DNA from: Streptomyces sp. DT2A-34
Lineage (GTDB): Bacteria > Actinomycetota > Actinomycetes > Streptomycetales > Streptomycetaceae
Length of the DNA stretch: 64,000 bases
Reading direction: 5' to 3'
Assembly (NCBI RefSeq): GCF_030499515.1
Contig: NZ_JASTWJ010000001.1
Coordinates: forward strand, 4,258,001 to 4,322,000
Shown here in pieces: positions 1 through 8,689 of the stretch. Made by a program: the position numbers and the translations under genes. Each line of letters begins with the position of its first letter. Positions within the stretch are counted from its first letter, which is position 1. The notes under the pieces are model-generated. The model saw only the letters and a program-made list of their open reading frames with translations. It was not told where the DNA came from and made no database searches.

Positions 1-959
1 TCCATATGCGCCTCTCGCACCCCCGCCCCCGGTTCCACGCCGAGCTCCTCGATCAGGCGCGCGCGCAGATCGCGGTGGACGGCCAGGGCCTCGGCGCGCC
101 GGCCCGTGCGGTGCAGGGCGAGCATCAGGTGGCGGTGGAAGGACTCCCGTAGGGGGTGTTCGGCGGCGAGGGCCGCCAGTTCGGGCACGAGGCCGTCGAG
201 TCGTGGGCCGGCGACGGTCAGCTCGGCGTCGTAGCGCCACTCCAGGAGCAGGAGCCGCGCCTCCCTCAGGCGCTGTACGAGCGCGTAGCCGCCCACCTCG
301 GCGGGCAGGCCGGACAGGGGCGTGCCCCGCCACAGCGCGAGCGCTGCCGTGCACTCGCGCACCGTCCGCTCCCAGTCCCGCGCGGCATGCGCGGCGCGGG
401 CCACGGCGACGCGGCTCACGAAGACGTCGACGTCCAGCTCGCCCTCGTCGACGCGCAGCACATAGCCGGGCGGCACCGCCCGCAGCCGTTCGGGGTCGTC
501 GAGCAGCCGCCGCAGGCGGGCCACATGGTTGTGCAGCGAGGCACGCGCGGACGCGGGCGGCGCCCCGCCCCACAGCACGTCCGTCAGCGATTCCACGGAG
601 ACGACCCGGCCGCCTTCGAGCAGCAGCGCGGCGAGCAGGGCACGCACCTTGGGGCTGCGGATGGTCCGGACAGCGCGATCGGTCACGGCCGGCGAGTCAC
701 CGTCGCGGCCCTGGACGTCGTCCGCATCCTGACCGTCGAGGTTCTGGCCCCCAGGGGCCCGACCACCGATGTCCGGGCCGTCAGCGTCGCGACCGCCGAA
801 GCCCAGGCCGTGCGGGCCCCGACCACCGCGGTCCCGACCGTCAGGATCCCGACCGCCGAAGCCCCGGCCGTCAGCATCCCGGCCATCGCCGGAGCCGCTG
901 TCCACCTCGTACAGCACCGGCGGCCCCAGCAGTCCGAACCGCAGCCCGCACCGCTTCAC
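1..959 (-). CDS. SARP/AfsR-family transcriptional activator, C-terminus cut by window edge
   Basis: DNA-binding pathway regulator of the Streptomyces antibiotic regulatory protein type. Reading leftward from a GTG at 959, the first residues (RFGLLGPPVLYEVD) are the opening strands of the SARP winged-helix domain. After an insertion, the rest of that domain follows (KVRALLAALLLEGGRVVSVE, then LWGGAPPASARASLHNHVARLRRLL). Next comes a bacterial transcriptional activator (BTAD) domain, with DVDVFVSR and, near the edge, HRTGRRAEALAVHRDLRARL. Oddity: about 65 residues of Gly/Asp/Arg-rich repeat interrupt the winged helix. A second GTG at 968 is possible; an AAGG lies about 11 bases before the 959 GTG. 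The C-terminal part is outside the window, so the target pathway cannot be read. Confidence 0.85.
   Translation of the reverse strand, partial: MKRCGLRFGLLGPPVLYEVDSGSGDGRDADGRGFGGRDPDGRDRGGRGPHGLGFGGRDADGPDIGGRAPGGQNLDGQDADDVQGRDGDSPAVTDRAVRTIRSPKVRALLAALLLEGGRVVSVESLTDVLWGGAPPASARASLHNHVARLRRLLDDPERLRAVPPGYVLRVDEGELDVDVFVSRVAVARAAHAARDWERTVRECTAALALWRGTPLSGLPAEVGGYALVQRLREARLLLLEWRYDAELTVAGPRLDGLVPELAALAAEHPLRESFHRHLMLALHRTGRRAEALAVHRDLRARLIEELGVEPGAGVREAHM
700..900 (-). repeat. Imperfect repeats encoding a Gly/Asp/Arg-rich insertion inside the SARP gene
   Basis: Degenerate units resembling GACGGTCGGGA/C recur on the coding strand and give peptide units such as DGRDADGRGFGG and GGRDPDGRDRGG. 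They lie between the first strands and first helix of the DNA-binding domain, where most SARPs have a short loop. The insertion keeps the frame. Confidence 0.7.
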
Positions 960-1413
960 GCCGCCCACTGCCTTCCCCTGCGGCGGGCCCGCACTCGCAC
1001 CCGCGCTCACGCTCCACGACGAACATCCACACAGCACGACGAAAATGCCGAGCTTGGCGGAGATCCGCCCCCGTACGACGGTTTCCTGCCACCCTTTTCG
1101 ACGCCCTCGGCGGGAAAACCGTTCCCCCCTCCGGGCCTTTCCCGTTACCGTCCGTCGACTTCACGCCAACCGAACGGCCTCGAAACGGAACGCCGTTGGC
1201 CATATGTTAGCGATCCGTTGGCGCGACCTGATGTGATCACTTCATCGGATCTGGCCCGACGGCGCGCGCGTACGACGCGCAACTCGGGGGAGTGTCGCCG
1301 CCGCGGCCGGATCCGGGGGCGCAGGCGGGTCCCGGTCGCCGGAGGTGAGCGACCGGGGCCCGCGTCCCTTCCCTCCTCGCGCTCCTCACCCCCCCCCGCT
1401 CCCCCTCGGCAGG
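960..1413. other. Intergenic region without a supported gene
   Basis: All frames here are low-complexity Arg/Pro/Ala shadows without a convincing ribosome-binding site. The segment carries the upstream region of the SARP gene and the 3' flank of the DUF3052 gene. I see no tRNA, repeat or clear palindrome. Confidence 0.6.
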
Positions 1414-1815
1414 TCATGCGCCGCGGTTCTCCCTGCGCCGTACGAACTTCAGGCCCGACCAGCCCTCCCCCAGCGCCGCGACCTTCACGTCGACCACGCC
1501 GAGCGGGAGGAAGAGGTCCCGCAGCGCGTTCTCGGTGATGTCGCTGACGTGGCCGGCCGCCCGGCGGGGCCAGGCGATCCAGAGCATGGCGTCGTCGGCG
1601 ATGTCGTCGACCAGCCCCGGGCCTTCGGCGACGACATCGCCGTACGACCGATAGAACGCGACGGCGACGTCCGCGCCCCGCGGGCCTCCCTCGGCCACCT
1701 CGCAGCCCTCCGGCAGCCCGGGAATGTCCCAGCGTGGGGGCGCGTGACGAAGGCGGACCCGGTGGCCCGGCTTGATGCCGATCTTCCTGGCGAGCGGCGT
1801 ACCGGAGTAACCCAT
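1414..1815 (-). CDS. DUF3052 family protein
   Basis: A 133-residue cytoplasmic protein opening with MGYSGTPLARKIGIKPGHRV, the signature of DUF3052, a small actinobacterial family of unknown biochemical role. The core continues with VAFYRSYGDV, LWIAWPRR and a C-terminal GEGWSGLKFVRR. I chose the ATG at 1815 because GGAGGGG lies seven bases upstream and the family begins at MGYSGT; longer in-frame extensions are Arg/Glu-rich and unlikely. It is transcribed away from the phosphatase gene at 2005. Single-gene transcription is likely. Confidence 0.85.
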   Translation of the reverse strand: MGYSGTPLARKIGIKPGHRVRLRHAPPRWDIPGLPEGCEVAEGGPRGADVAVAFYRSYGDVVAEGPGLVDDIADDAMLWIAWPRRAAGHVSDITENALRDLFLPLGVVDVKVAALGEGWSGLKFVRRRENRGA

Positions 1816-2004
1816 GGCGAACCCCTCCACCCCCTTCTCCTCCCCTCTCCGCGCCGTCTTCCACCCCTCTCCGCGCCGCCTTCCCGCCGTCTCCGCACCG
1901 CCCTCGGGCACGGGAATTCATGCACGGGCATCCGACTTGTCCGATTCTCGCGCAACGCGCACGCTGGAACCGTGAGTAACATCACCACCGCGAAGTGAGC
2001 CATA

Positions 2005-4376
2005 ATGACCACTTTTGATCAGAGCCTCGGTCACTACGGGTGGTCACCGGATGCCGCGACAGCCACCATCAGCCTGGAGGGCATCGTCACGGGGTGGAGC
2101 GAGGGTGCCCGTCGGCTGCTGGGGTACCGCGCCTCCGAGGTCGTGGGGCGGGCCGCGGCCGACCTCCTGGTGGATCGGGAGGCGACCGGCTTCTCGCCCG
2201 TCGACTCCCAGGAGTGGAGCGGCACGGCGGCGCTGCGGCACCGCGACGGCCACCGCGTCGAACTGACCCTGCACGCCCAGCCCTCCCTGGACGGCGACGG
2301 CGCGACCCAGGCGTTCGTCGTCACCGCCACCACCGGAACCCCCGCCTCCAAGCGCGACCGGTGGATGGTGGAGTGGGCCTTCGCCCAGTCCTCGATCGCC
2401 CTGTCCACTTACAGCGCCGCGTCGGGATCGTGGCGGCTGAACGCGGGCGCGGAGGCCGACCCGCTCGGTCAGGCCCGCTCCGACGCGGGGTTCCTCAGGT
2501 GTGTCCGGCGGGTCGCCGAGGAGGCCATGCCGATGCGGTACGAGGGGTTCGCCCCGGCCCCGGCCGCGGCTGCCCGGCAGCGCTCCTGGATCGTCGAGCT
2601 GTGGCCCGTGCGGGACCCCGAGTCCGGCGAGGTGGCCGGGGTCGGCACCGCCGCCTTCGACAGCAGCGAGCAGTACGCCGCCCGGCAGCGGCTGGCCCTG
2701 CTGAACGAGGCGGGCACCCGCATCGGCACCACGCTGAACGTCGGCCGCACCGCCCAGGAGCTCGCCGATCTGGCCGTGCCGAGGCTCGCCGACTTCGCCA
2801 GCGTGGACCTGCTCGACTCGGTGATCCGCGGGGAGGAGCCGGTGCCGGGGCCGGTCGACGCGGCCGTGATGCTGCGCCGGATCGCCCACCAGTCGGCCGC
2901 CGAGGGCGGAGGGGTGCCGGAGGCCGCGGTCGAGCTCGGCGGGATCGACACCTATCCCCGTTCTCGCCGCCCGCCCGCTCCCTGACCAGCGGCCGGCCGG
3001 TCCTCAGCGGCAAGGAGGACCCCGACTTCCAGCGGTGGGTCGACGAGCACGAGGGACGGGCCGCCATCGTCCGGGAGCACGGGTTCCACTCGGTCATGGC
3101 CACCCCGCTGCGGGCCCGGGGCATCACCCTCGGAGTCGCGGTCTTCGTCCGCAGCAAGAACTCCCCGCCCTTCGAGCAGGACGACCTGATCCTCGCCGAG
3201 GAACTCGCGGGCCGGGCGGCCGTCGGCGTGGACAACGCCCGCCGCTACACCCGCGAGCGCACCAACGCGCTCACCCTCCAGCGCAGCCTGCTGCCCAGCG
3301 AACTGCCGAAGCAGGCGGCCGTCGAGGTGGCGTACCGCTATCTGCCCGCCGGCACGGGTGCCGGGGTGGGCGGCGACTGGTTCGACGTCGTACCGCTGTC
3401 GGGCACCCGGGTCGCCCTGGTGGTCGGCGATGTCGTCGGGCACGGCATCCACGCCTCCGCCACCATGGGGCGGCTGCGTACCGCCGTGCGCACCCTCGCC
3501 GACGTGGACCTCCCCCCGGACGAGCTGCTCACCCACCTCGACGACCTGGTCACCCACCTCACCTCGGACGACGACAGCACCCTGCGGGAGCTGCCGTACA
3601 CCGGTGGGGTCGGGGCGACCTGCCTGTACGCCGTGTACGACCCGGTCTCCCGGATCTGCACCCTCGCCAGCGCCGGCCACGTCCCGCCCGCCGTGCTGCT
3701 GCCCGACGGGTCGGTCAGCGTCGTCCACCTCACGCCCGGTCCGCTGCTCGGCGTCGGCGGGCTGCCCTTCGAGGCGACCGAGCTGGAGCTGCCCGAGGGC
3801 AGCCTGCTCGCCTTCTACACCGACGGCCTGCTCGCCCGGGAGCGCGACGTCGGCGTCGGCCTGGAACGGCTCTGCTCGGCCCTGGCCTCCCCGGTGCCGT
3901 CGCTGGAGGTGACCTGCGACGCCATCCTCAAGGCGCTGCTCCCCGAGAGTCCCGCCGACGACGTGGCCCTCCTGCTCGCCCGCACCCGCGCCCTGCACGC
4001 CGACCAGGTCGCCGCATGGGCTCTGCCGTCCGACCCCGCGATCGTGGCCGACGCCCGCGCGCAGGCCTCCCGGCAGCTCGCCGCCTGGGGCCTTCAGGAG
4101 GCGGCGTTCGTCACCGAGCTGGTGGTGAGCGAGCTGGTCACGAACGCCATCCGCTACGGCGACGTACCGATCGGGCTGCGCCTGATCCGCGACCGCACCC
4201 TGATCTGCGAGGTGTCCGACGCGAGCAGCACGGCCCCCCATCTGCGCCGGGCCCGGACCTTCGACGAGGGTGGCCGCGGGCTGCACATGGTCGCCCAGCT
4301 CACCCAGGGCTGGGGCACCCGCCAGACCCCCACCGGCAAGACGATCTGGGCCGAACAGCCCCTCCCCGTCGGCTGA
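2005..4376 (+). CDS. PAS/GAF/SpoIIE-type serine phosphatase with anti-sigma-like kinase domain (apparent frameshift)
   Basis: Multi-domain PP2C-type phosphatase of the kind that controls partner-switching sigma factor regulators. Order: PAS domain (ISLEGIVTGWSEGARRLLGY), a degenerate second sensory segment, GAF domain (LNEAGTRIGTTLNV to AVGVDNARRYTRERTNALTLQ), SpoIIE catalytic domain (GGDWFDVVPL, GDVVGHGIHASATMG, GGVGATCLYAVYD, FYTDGLL, DDVALLLART) and a C-terminal HATPase_c domain (VSELVTNAIRYG, GGRGLHMV). The N-terminal part (frame of 2005) runs into a stop at 2985, while the rest continues in another frame. Both match the family if one C is added to the CCCC at 2956-2959. This is either a real frameshift mutation or a sequence error. 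The stop at 4376 is two bases before the next gene, suggesting translational coupling. Confidence 0.88.
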
Positions 4377-4378
4377 CC

Positions 4379-5452
4379 ATGACCGCGCGCACGGGCGAGG
4401 CGACGGCACCGCGGGCCGGGGACGGGGACGCCACGCACACGATCGGGCTGCTCTACCCCCCGGCCGGCCGGGACCGGGAGTACACCACCATGCAGCTCGC
4501 GTTCATCGGCGGCGTCGCCGAGGCCGCGACGCAGTACGGCTACGACGTGCTGCTCTCCCCCGCCGGCACGAACGCCGACGCCTCGTTCCGGCGGATGCTC
4601 GGGCAGCGGCCGGTGAACGAGGGCGGGGGTGGAGGCAGGGGCGGGGGTGGGGCGGGGCACAGGGCGGGCGGTGAGTGGCACGGGGACGGCCGGCGGCGTG
4701 CGGAGGGCGAGGGGCTTGGGGGCGTCCGGCCGCGGGTGGACGGCGTGATCGTGATGGAGATCCGCCGCGAGGACGACCGGGTGGAGTATCTGGCCGAGGC
4801 GGGCTTCCCGTTCGTCGCCATCGGCCGCAACCACCGCGCCGACGAGGTGGGCTGGGTCGATCTGGACTTCGCCGGGCTGGCGATCGGCTGCGTACGGCAC
4901 CTCGCCGACCTGGGGCATCGCAGGATCGCCTTCGTCAACCGGTCGGAGCAGCTCTACAACAGCGGTTACGGGTTCGCCCGGCTCGGCCAGGAGGGATACG
5001 TCACCACGATGACCGACCTGGGCCACGAGCCGCACGCCTACCTGTGCGGCGACGACCTCGCCTCGGGCGAGGAGGTCGTGGGCCGGATCCTGGCGGACGA
5101 GCCGGCCACCACCTCGCTGGTCACCATGAACGAGGCGGCCCTGGAGGGCGTCTACCGCGGGCTGACCCGGCACGGCCGCAGCGTGCCACGCGACTTCTCG
5201 GTCGTCGGCGTGGCGGCGAGCCCGTGGGCCGAGCAGGTGACGCCGCAGCTCACCGCGGCCGAGATCCCCGCCAAGGAGATGAGCCGGGTCGCCGTCGAGC
5301 TGATGGTGGAACGTCTGCGCTCACCCGGCTCGACACCCCGGCACGTCCTGCTGAAACCCCTGATCACCCTGCGCTCCAGCACGGGACGGTGCCATCCGGT
5401 GCCCGGTTCGGAACCCGAGCCGGAATTCCCTGATTTCGACGTGAATTTCTGA
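4379..5452 (+). CDS. LacI-type ligand-sensing protein lacking the N-terminal helix-turn-helix
   Basis: A 357-residue protein resembling the effector-binding core of LacI/GalR repressors (type I periplasmic-binding fold): THTIGLLYPPAGRDREYTT, VDGVIVMEIRREDDRVEYL, AIGRNHRADEVGWVDLDFAG, LADLGHRRIAFVNRSE, and FSVVGVAASPWAEQVTPQLT. A normal family member starts with about 50 residues of DNA-binding helix-turn-helix; here only about 20 residues precede the sensor core and no HTH can be read upstream in frame. A Gly-rich insertion (around 4620-4735) lies in the core. It probably senses the sugar imported by the transporter encoded downstream. Whether it binds DNA, acts with a partner or is a decayed repressor is open. 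Confidence 0.75.
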   Translation: MTARTGEATAPRAGDGDATHTIGLLYPPAGRDREYTTMQLAFIGGVAEAATQYGYDVLLSPAGTNADASFRRMLGQRPVNEGGGGGRGGGGAGHRAGGEWHGDGRRRAEGEGLGGVRPRVDGVIVMEIRREDDRVEYLAEAGFPFVAIGRNHRADEVGWVDLDFAGLAIGCVRHLADLGHRRIAFVNRSEQLYNSGYGFARLGQEGYVTTMTDLGHEPHAYLCGDDLASGEEVVGRILADEPATTSLVTMNEAALEGVYRGLTRHGRSVPRDFSVVGVAASPWAEQVTPQLTAAEIPAKEMSRVAVELMVERLRSPGSTPRHVLLKPLITLRSSTGRCHPVPGSEPEPEFPDFDVNF

Positions 5453-5476
5453 TACGCCGGTTTCCGTCACGTCCGG

Positions 5477-5534
5477 TGATCCACGCCCTCTGATCCACGC
5501 CCGCTGATTCCACGCCCTCCGAACCCACGCCCGC
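5477..5534 (+). repeat. Four direct repeats of about 14-15 bp upstream of the ABC operon
   Basis: Units beginning at 5477, 5491, 5505 and 5520 follow the pattern TGATCCACGCCC(T/G)C with small variations. They sit between the LacI-type gene and the solute-binding protein gene, just upstream of the GGGAGGGG ribosome-binding site. The phasing of about 1.4 helical turns and the position suggest a regulatory role; a chance local duplication is the alternative. Confidence 0.6.
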
Positions 5535-5559
5535 TGATCACAACCCCCGGGAGGGGAGC

Positions 5560-6795
5560 ATGCCGTACCCGCTCGACCGCCGCGGCTTTCTGCGTACCGC
5601 CGGCACGGGAGCCGCTGCGCTCGGCCTCGGCGGGGCCCTGGCCTCCTGTGGCTCCGACGAGCCGAGCACGACCACCCTCACCTGGTGGGACTACTTCACG
5701 CTGGACAACTTCCAGCCCGGGATGACCCGTCTCATCAAGGACATCGAGGCCGGGGTGCCGGATGTGCGGATCGAGCGGCGGACGTTCCCGTTCGCGGAGC
5801 TCGAACGGCAGATCACCCTGGGCGCGATCTCCGGCGACCTGCCCGACATCGCGATCGTCGACAACGTCTCCATGAACACGCTCGGCGGCAGCGATCTGCT
5901 CGCCGACCTCACCGACCGGGTCGAGAAGTGGGGCCAGGCCGACCAGTACTACAAGGGCCCCTGGGACGGCTGCCAGGTCGACGGCAAGACGCTCGGCCTC
6001 CCCAACCAGAGCAACTGCCTGGCCCTCTACTACAACACCCGGATGCTTCAGGACGCCGGTGTGCGGCCCCCCACCACCTGGGACGAGCTGGCCTCCGCCG
6101 CCGAGCGGCTGACCAGCGGCGACCGGTACGGCCTGGCGCTGAGCGCGATCAGGACCGAGGAGGGCGTCTTCCAGTTCCTGCCGTTCCTGTGGCAGGCGGG
6201 CGGCGACCTGGACACCTTCGCCACCGACGGCGCCACCGCCCTGTCGTTCCTGGACGACCTGATCGCCAAGGGCTCCCTGTCCGAGCAGTGCGTGGGCTGG
6301 ACGCAGCAGGACGTCAACACCCGGTTCCTCAACCAGCGCGCGGCCATGCAGATCAACGGCCCCTGGCAGATCCCCACGCTGAAGGAGGCCGACTTCGACT
6401 GGGCCGTCGTCGCCCTGCCCCGCGACAAGGAGGCGGCCACCTGTCTGGGCGGGGAGAACTGGGTGCTGATGGCGAGCAGCGACCATCTGGACCAGGCGTG
6501 GGAGGTGCTGGAGTACACCCAGCGTCCGTCAGTGCTGACGCCGTACCTCGTCGCCTTCGGCAACCTGCCCGCCCGCAAGGACCTGGCCGACCGGGGCACC
6601 TGGGCCTCCGACCCGGCCCTGCGGCTCTTCCTGAACCAGCTGCCCCTGGCCCGTCCACGCCAGTACGGCGCGCACTACGCCGACGCCTCCCAGGCCGTCG
6701 CGGAGGCGGAACAGGCCGTACTGACCGGCTCCGCGTCCCCCTCGGCGGCGGCGAGGACAGCGGCCGGCAAGATCGACAAGGCGCTGGGCGGGTGA
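5560..6795 (+). CDS. Sugar ABC transporter substrate-binding lipoprotein
   Basis: A 411-residue family 1 extracellular solute-binding protein. It begins with a Tat-type signal (DRRGFLRTAG) followed by a lipobox (LASCGS) at about residue 32, so it should be exported folded and lipid-anchored. Core segments TLTWWDYFTL, LPDIAIVDNVSMN, LGLPNQSNCLALYYNTRMLQ, PPTTWDELASAAERLTS and AAMQINGPWQIP are typical of maltose/oligosaccharide binders. GGGAGGGG lies just before the ATG. The stop codon overlaps the ATG of the first permease, so the three transporter genes form an operon. No ATPase is encoded nearby, as is common in Streptomyces, where one MsiK-like ATPase serves many importers. Confidence 0.93.
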   Translation: MPYPLDRRGFLRTAGTGAAALGLGGALASCGSDEPSTTTLTWWDYFTLDNFQPGMTRLIKDIEAGVPDVRIERRTFPFAELERQITLGAISGDLPDIAIVDNVSMNTLGGSDLLADLTDRVEKWGQADQYYKGPWDGCQVDGKTLGLPNQSNCLALYYNTRMLQDAGVRPPTTWDELASAAERLTSGDRYGLALSAIRTEEGVFQFLPFLWQAGGDLDTFATDGATALSFLDDLIAKGSLSEQCVGWTQQDVNTRFLNQRAAMQINGPWQIPTLKEADFDWAVVALPRDKEAATCLGGENWVLMASSDHLDQAWEVLEYTQRPSVLTPYLVAFGNLPARKDLADRGTWASDPALRLFLNQLPLARPRQYGAHYADASQAVAEAEQAVLTGSASPSAAARTAAGKIDKALGG

Positions 6796-7835
6796 TGCGA
6801 GGGCGCCAGGGCCTCGCGCAGGAGCTCCACCGGAGACTGGAGAGCCGACGGCAACGGGAGGTCCACCGGAGACTGGAGAGCCGACGGCAACGGGAGGTCC
6901 ACCGAAGAAGGGACCGCCGCCCGCCGACCCGCCTCTCCCCCTCCGCGCGCCGCCGCCGCGCCGGCTACCTCTTCTGCCTCCCCGGGCTGGCCTTCCTCGC
7001 CCTCTTCCTGGCCTACCCGCTCTTCTACAACGTCTGGACCTCCGTCCACGACGTGCGGCTGAGCGGCCTGCTCGGCGGGGGCCAACGTTTCCACGGCCTC
7101 GCCAACTACCGGGCGGTGCTCGACGACCCGGCGTTCTGGCACTCCGTACGCCTGTCGCTGCTGTTCACGCTGGCCTCCCTGGCGTGCCAGTTCACGCTTG
7201 GCTTCGCCCTGGCCCTGCTCTTCGCCCGCCCGTTCCCGCTGAACGGCCTCCTGCGCTCCTTGCTCCTGGTGGCCTGGCTGCTGCCTCCCGTGGTCAGCGG
7301 CACCCTCTTCCGCTGGCTGCTGGACGCGGAGTCCGGCGCCTACAACGCCCTGCTGCGGGCGGTCGGCCTGGATGCCCTCTCCCACGACTGGCTCACCGAC
7401 CCCTCCACCTCCCTGGCCGGGGTGGTCCTCGCCAACATCTGGGTCGGCGTGCCCTTCAACATGCTGCTGCTCCTGGTCGGACTGCACACCATCGACCCCG
7501 AACTGCACGAGGCCGCCGCCATCGACGGAGCCGGCGCCTGGCAGCGCTTTCGCCGTATCACCCTGCCGCTCATGCTCCCGGTCTCCGTGACCGTCCTCCT
7601 GCTCGGCCTCATCTACACCTTCAAGGTCTTCGACCTGGTCTTCGTCATGACGGGCGGCGGCCCGGTCGACGCCACCCGGGTGCTCTCGCTCTATGTCTAC
7701 GAGGTCTTCTTCCGGTTCTTCCGGTTCGGCGAGGGCGCCGCCGCCGGCCTGCTGCTGCTCGTCGTACCGCTGCTCACAGGCGTGTTCTACGTACGACGGC
7801 TGCGGCGCGAGGACGCGGTGGGAGGTTCCACGTGA
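6795..7835 (+). CDS. ABC sugar transporter permease (MalF-type)
   Basis: A 346-residue inner-membrane permease. After a positively charged N-terminal tail come the transmembrane segments YLFCLPGLAFLALFLAYPLFYNVW, LLFTLASLACQFTLGFALALLF and others. The EAA loop, which contacts the ATPase, is ELHEAAAIDGAGAWQRFRRITLPLM. The ATG overlaps the stop of the binding-protein gene (TGATG). The cytoplasmic tail holds a tandem duplication that repeats HRRLESRRQREV in frame. The next permease starts within its stop codon (GTGA). Confidence 0.92.
   Translation: MRGRQGLAQELHRRLESRRQREVHRRLESRRQREVHRRRDRRPPTRLSPSARRRRAGYLFCLPGLAFLALFLAYPLFYNVWTSVHDVRLSGLLGGGQRFHGLANYRAVLDDPAFWHSVRLSLLFTLASLACQFTLGFALALLFARPFPLNGLLRSLLLVAWLLPPVVSGTLFRWLLDAESGAYNALLRAVGLDALSHDWLTDPSTSLAGVVLANIWVGVPFNMLLLLVGLHTIDPELHEAAAIDGAGAWQRFRRITLPLMLPVSVTVLLLGLIYTFKVFDLVFVMTGGGPVDATRVLSLYVYEVFFRFFRFGEGAAAGLLLLVVPLLTGVFYVRRLRREDAVGGST
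6831..6902 (+). repeat. Perfect 36-bp tandem duplication within the permease gene
   Basis: Two identical 36-bp units (6831-6866 and 6867-6902) encode two copies of a 12-residue Arg-rich segment in the N-terminal cytoplasmic tail, followed by a partial third (HRRRDRR). The length keeps the frame, so the change would be structural rather than on/off. The perfect identity suggests a recent event. Confidence 0.9.
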
Positions 7836-8659
7836 AACATCCCCAACGCCCTTGGCTGCTCACGGCGTTCGCCACGCTGATCACCGCGGCCTTCCTGCTG
7901 CCGGTGTACTGGATGGCCAAGACCAGCCTCACCCGCCCGGACCGGATCCTGGCCCCGACCCCGCAGTGGCTGCCCGCCCCGCTCACCGGCGAGAACTACC
8001 GGACGGCCCTGGACTACGAAGGCCTGCCCCGGGCCCTCCTCAACAGCGTGGTGATCTCCAGCGGAGTCGTGGCCCTCACGCTCCTGCTCGGCGTCCCGCT
8101 CGCCTACGCGCTCGCCCGCGTCCGGATGCGCGGCTCGGGCACGATGGTGCTCGCCCTGCTGGTCGCCCAACTCCCGCCCGCCATCGTGCTGGCGGCACCG
8201 CTGTTCATCCTCGAACGCCGGGCCGGTCTCGACGACACCTACCTCGGTCTGATCGCCGCCGACACGACCCTCACCCTTCCCTTCGCGGTGATCGTGCTGC
8301 GCCCGGTGCTGCGGTCCTTCCCGCCGGAGCTGGAGGAGGCCGCGCTGGTCGACGGCTGCGGACTGCCCGGCGTACTGCTGCGGGTCGTCCTGCCGCTCAT
8401 GGCGCCGAGCCTGGTCGCCACGGCGGGGCTGTGCTTCCTGATCGGCTGGGGGGAGTTCCTGTTCGGCCTCACGCTGGCCGAGGGCCCGGACGTCCAGCCC
8501 GTCACCGTCCTGCTGAACGCCTTCGTCGGCCAGCACGGCACGGCGTGGGGCCCCCTGATGGCGACGGCCACCCTCATCAGCGTGCCGGTGGTCTGCGTGT
8601 TCGCCCTGTTCCAGCGCTTCATCGTCGGCGGACTGACCGCAGGCAGCGTCCGAGGGTGA
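7832..8659 (+). CDS. ABC sugar transporter permease (MalG-type)
   Basis: A 275-residue inner-membrane permease pairing with the preceding one. Visible features: an N-terminal membrane segment (LLTAFATLITAAFLLPVYWM), the MalG-type periplasmic segment ending LTGENYRTALDY, and the EAA loop ELEEAALVDGCGLPGVLLRVVLPLM. The GTG start at 7832 overlaps the previous stop as GTGA and is preceded by GGGAGG. It is the last gene of the operon; a convergent gene follows 30 bases later. Confidence 0.92.
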   Translation: MKHPQRPWLLTAFATLITAAFLLPVYWMAKTSLTRPDRILAPTPQWLPAPLTGENYRTALDYEGLPRALLNSVVISSGVVALTLLLGVPLAYALARVRMRGSGTMVLALLVAQLPPAIVLAAPLFILERRAGLDDTYLGLIAADTTLTLPFAVIVLRPVLRSFPPELEEAALVDGCGLPGVLLRVVLPLMAPSLVATAGLCFLIGWGEFLFGLTLAEGPDVQPVTVLLNAFVGQHGTAWGPLMATATLISVPVVCVFALFQRFIVGGLTAGSVRG

Positions 8660-8689
8660 GCCGGGTGAGCCGCTCGGAGAAACGAGAGG

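Noticed and set aside
2040..4376. A single 778-residue protein starting at 2040
   Set aside because: Its first 300 residues are Arg/Gly/Pro-rich shadow of the PAS/GAF coding frame that starts at 2005. The true gene changes frame near 2956.
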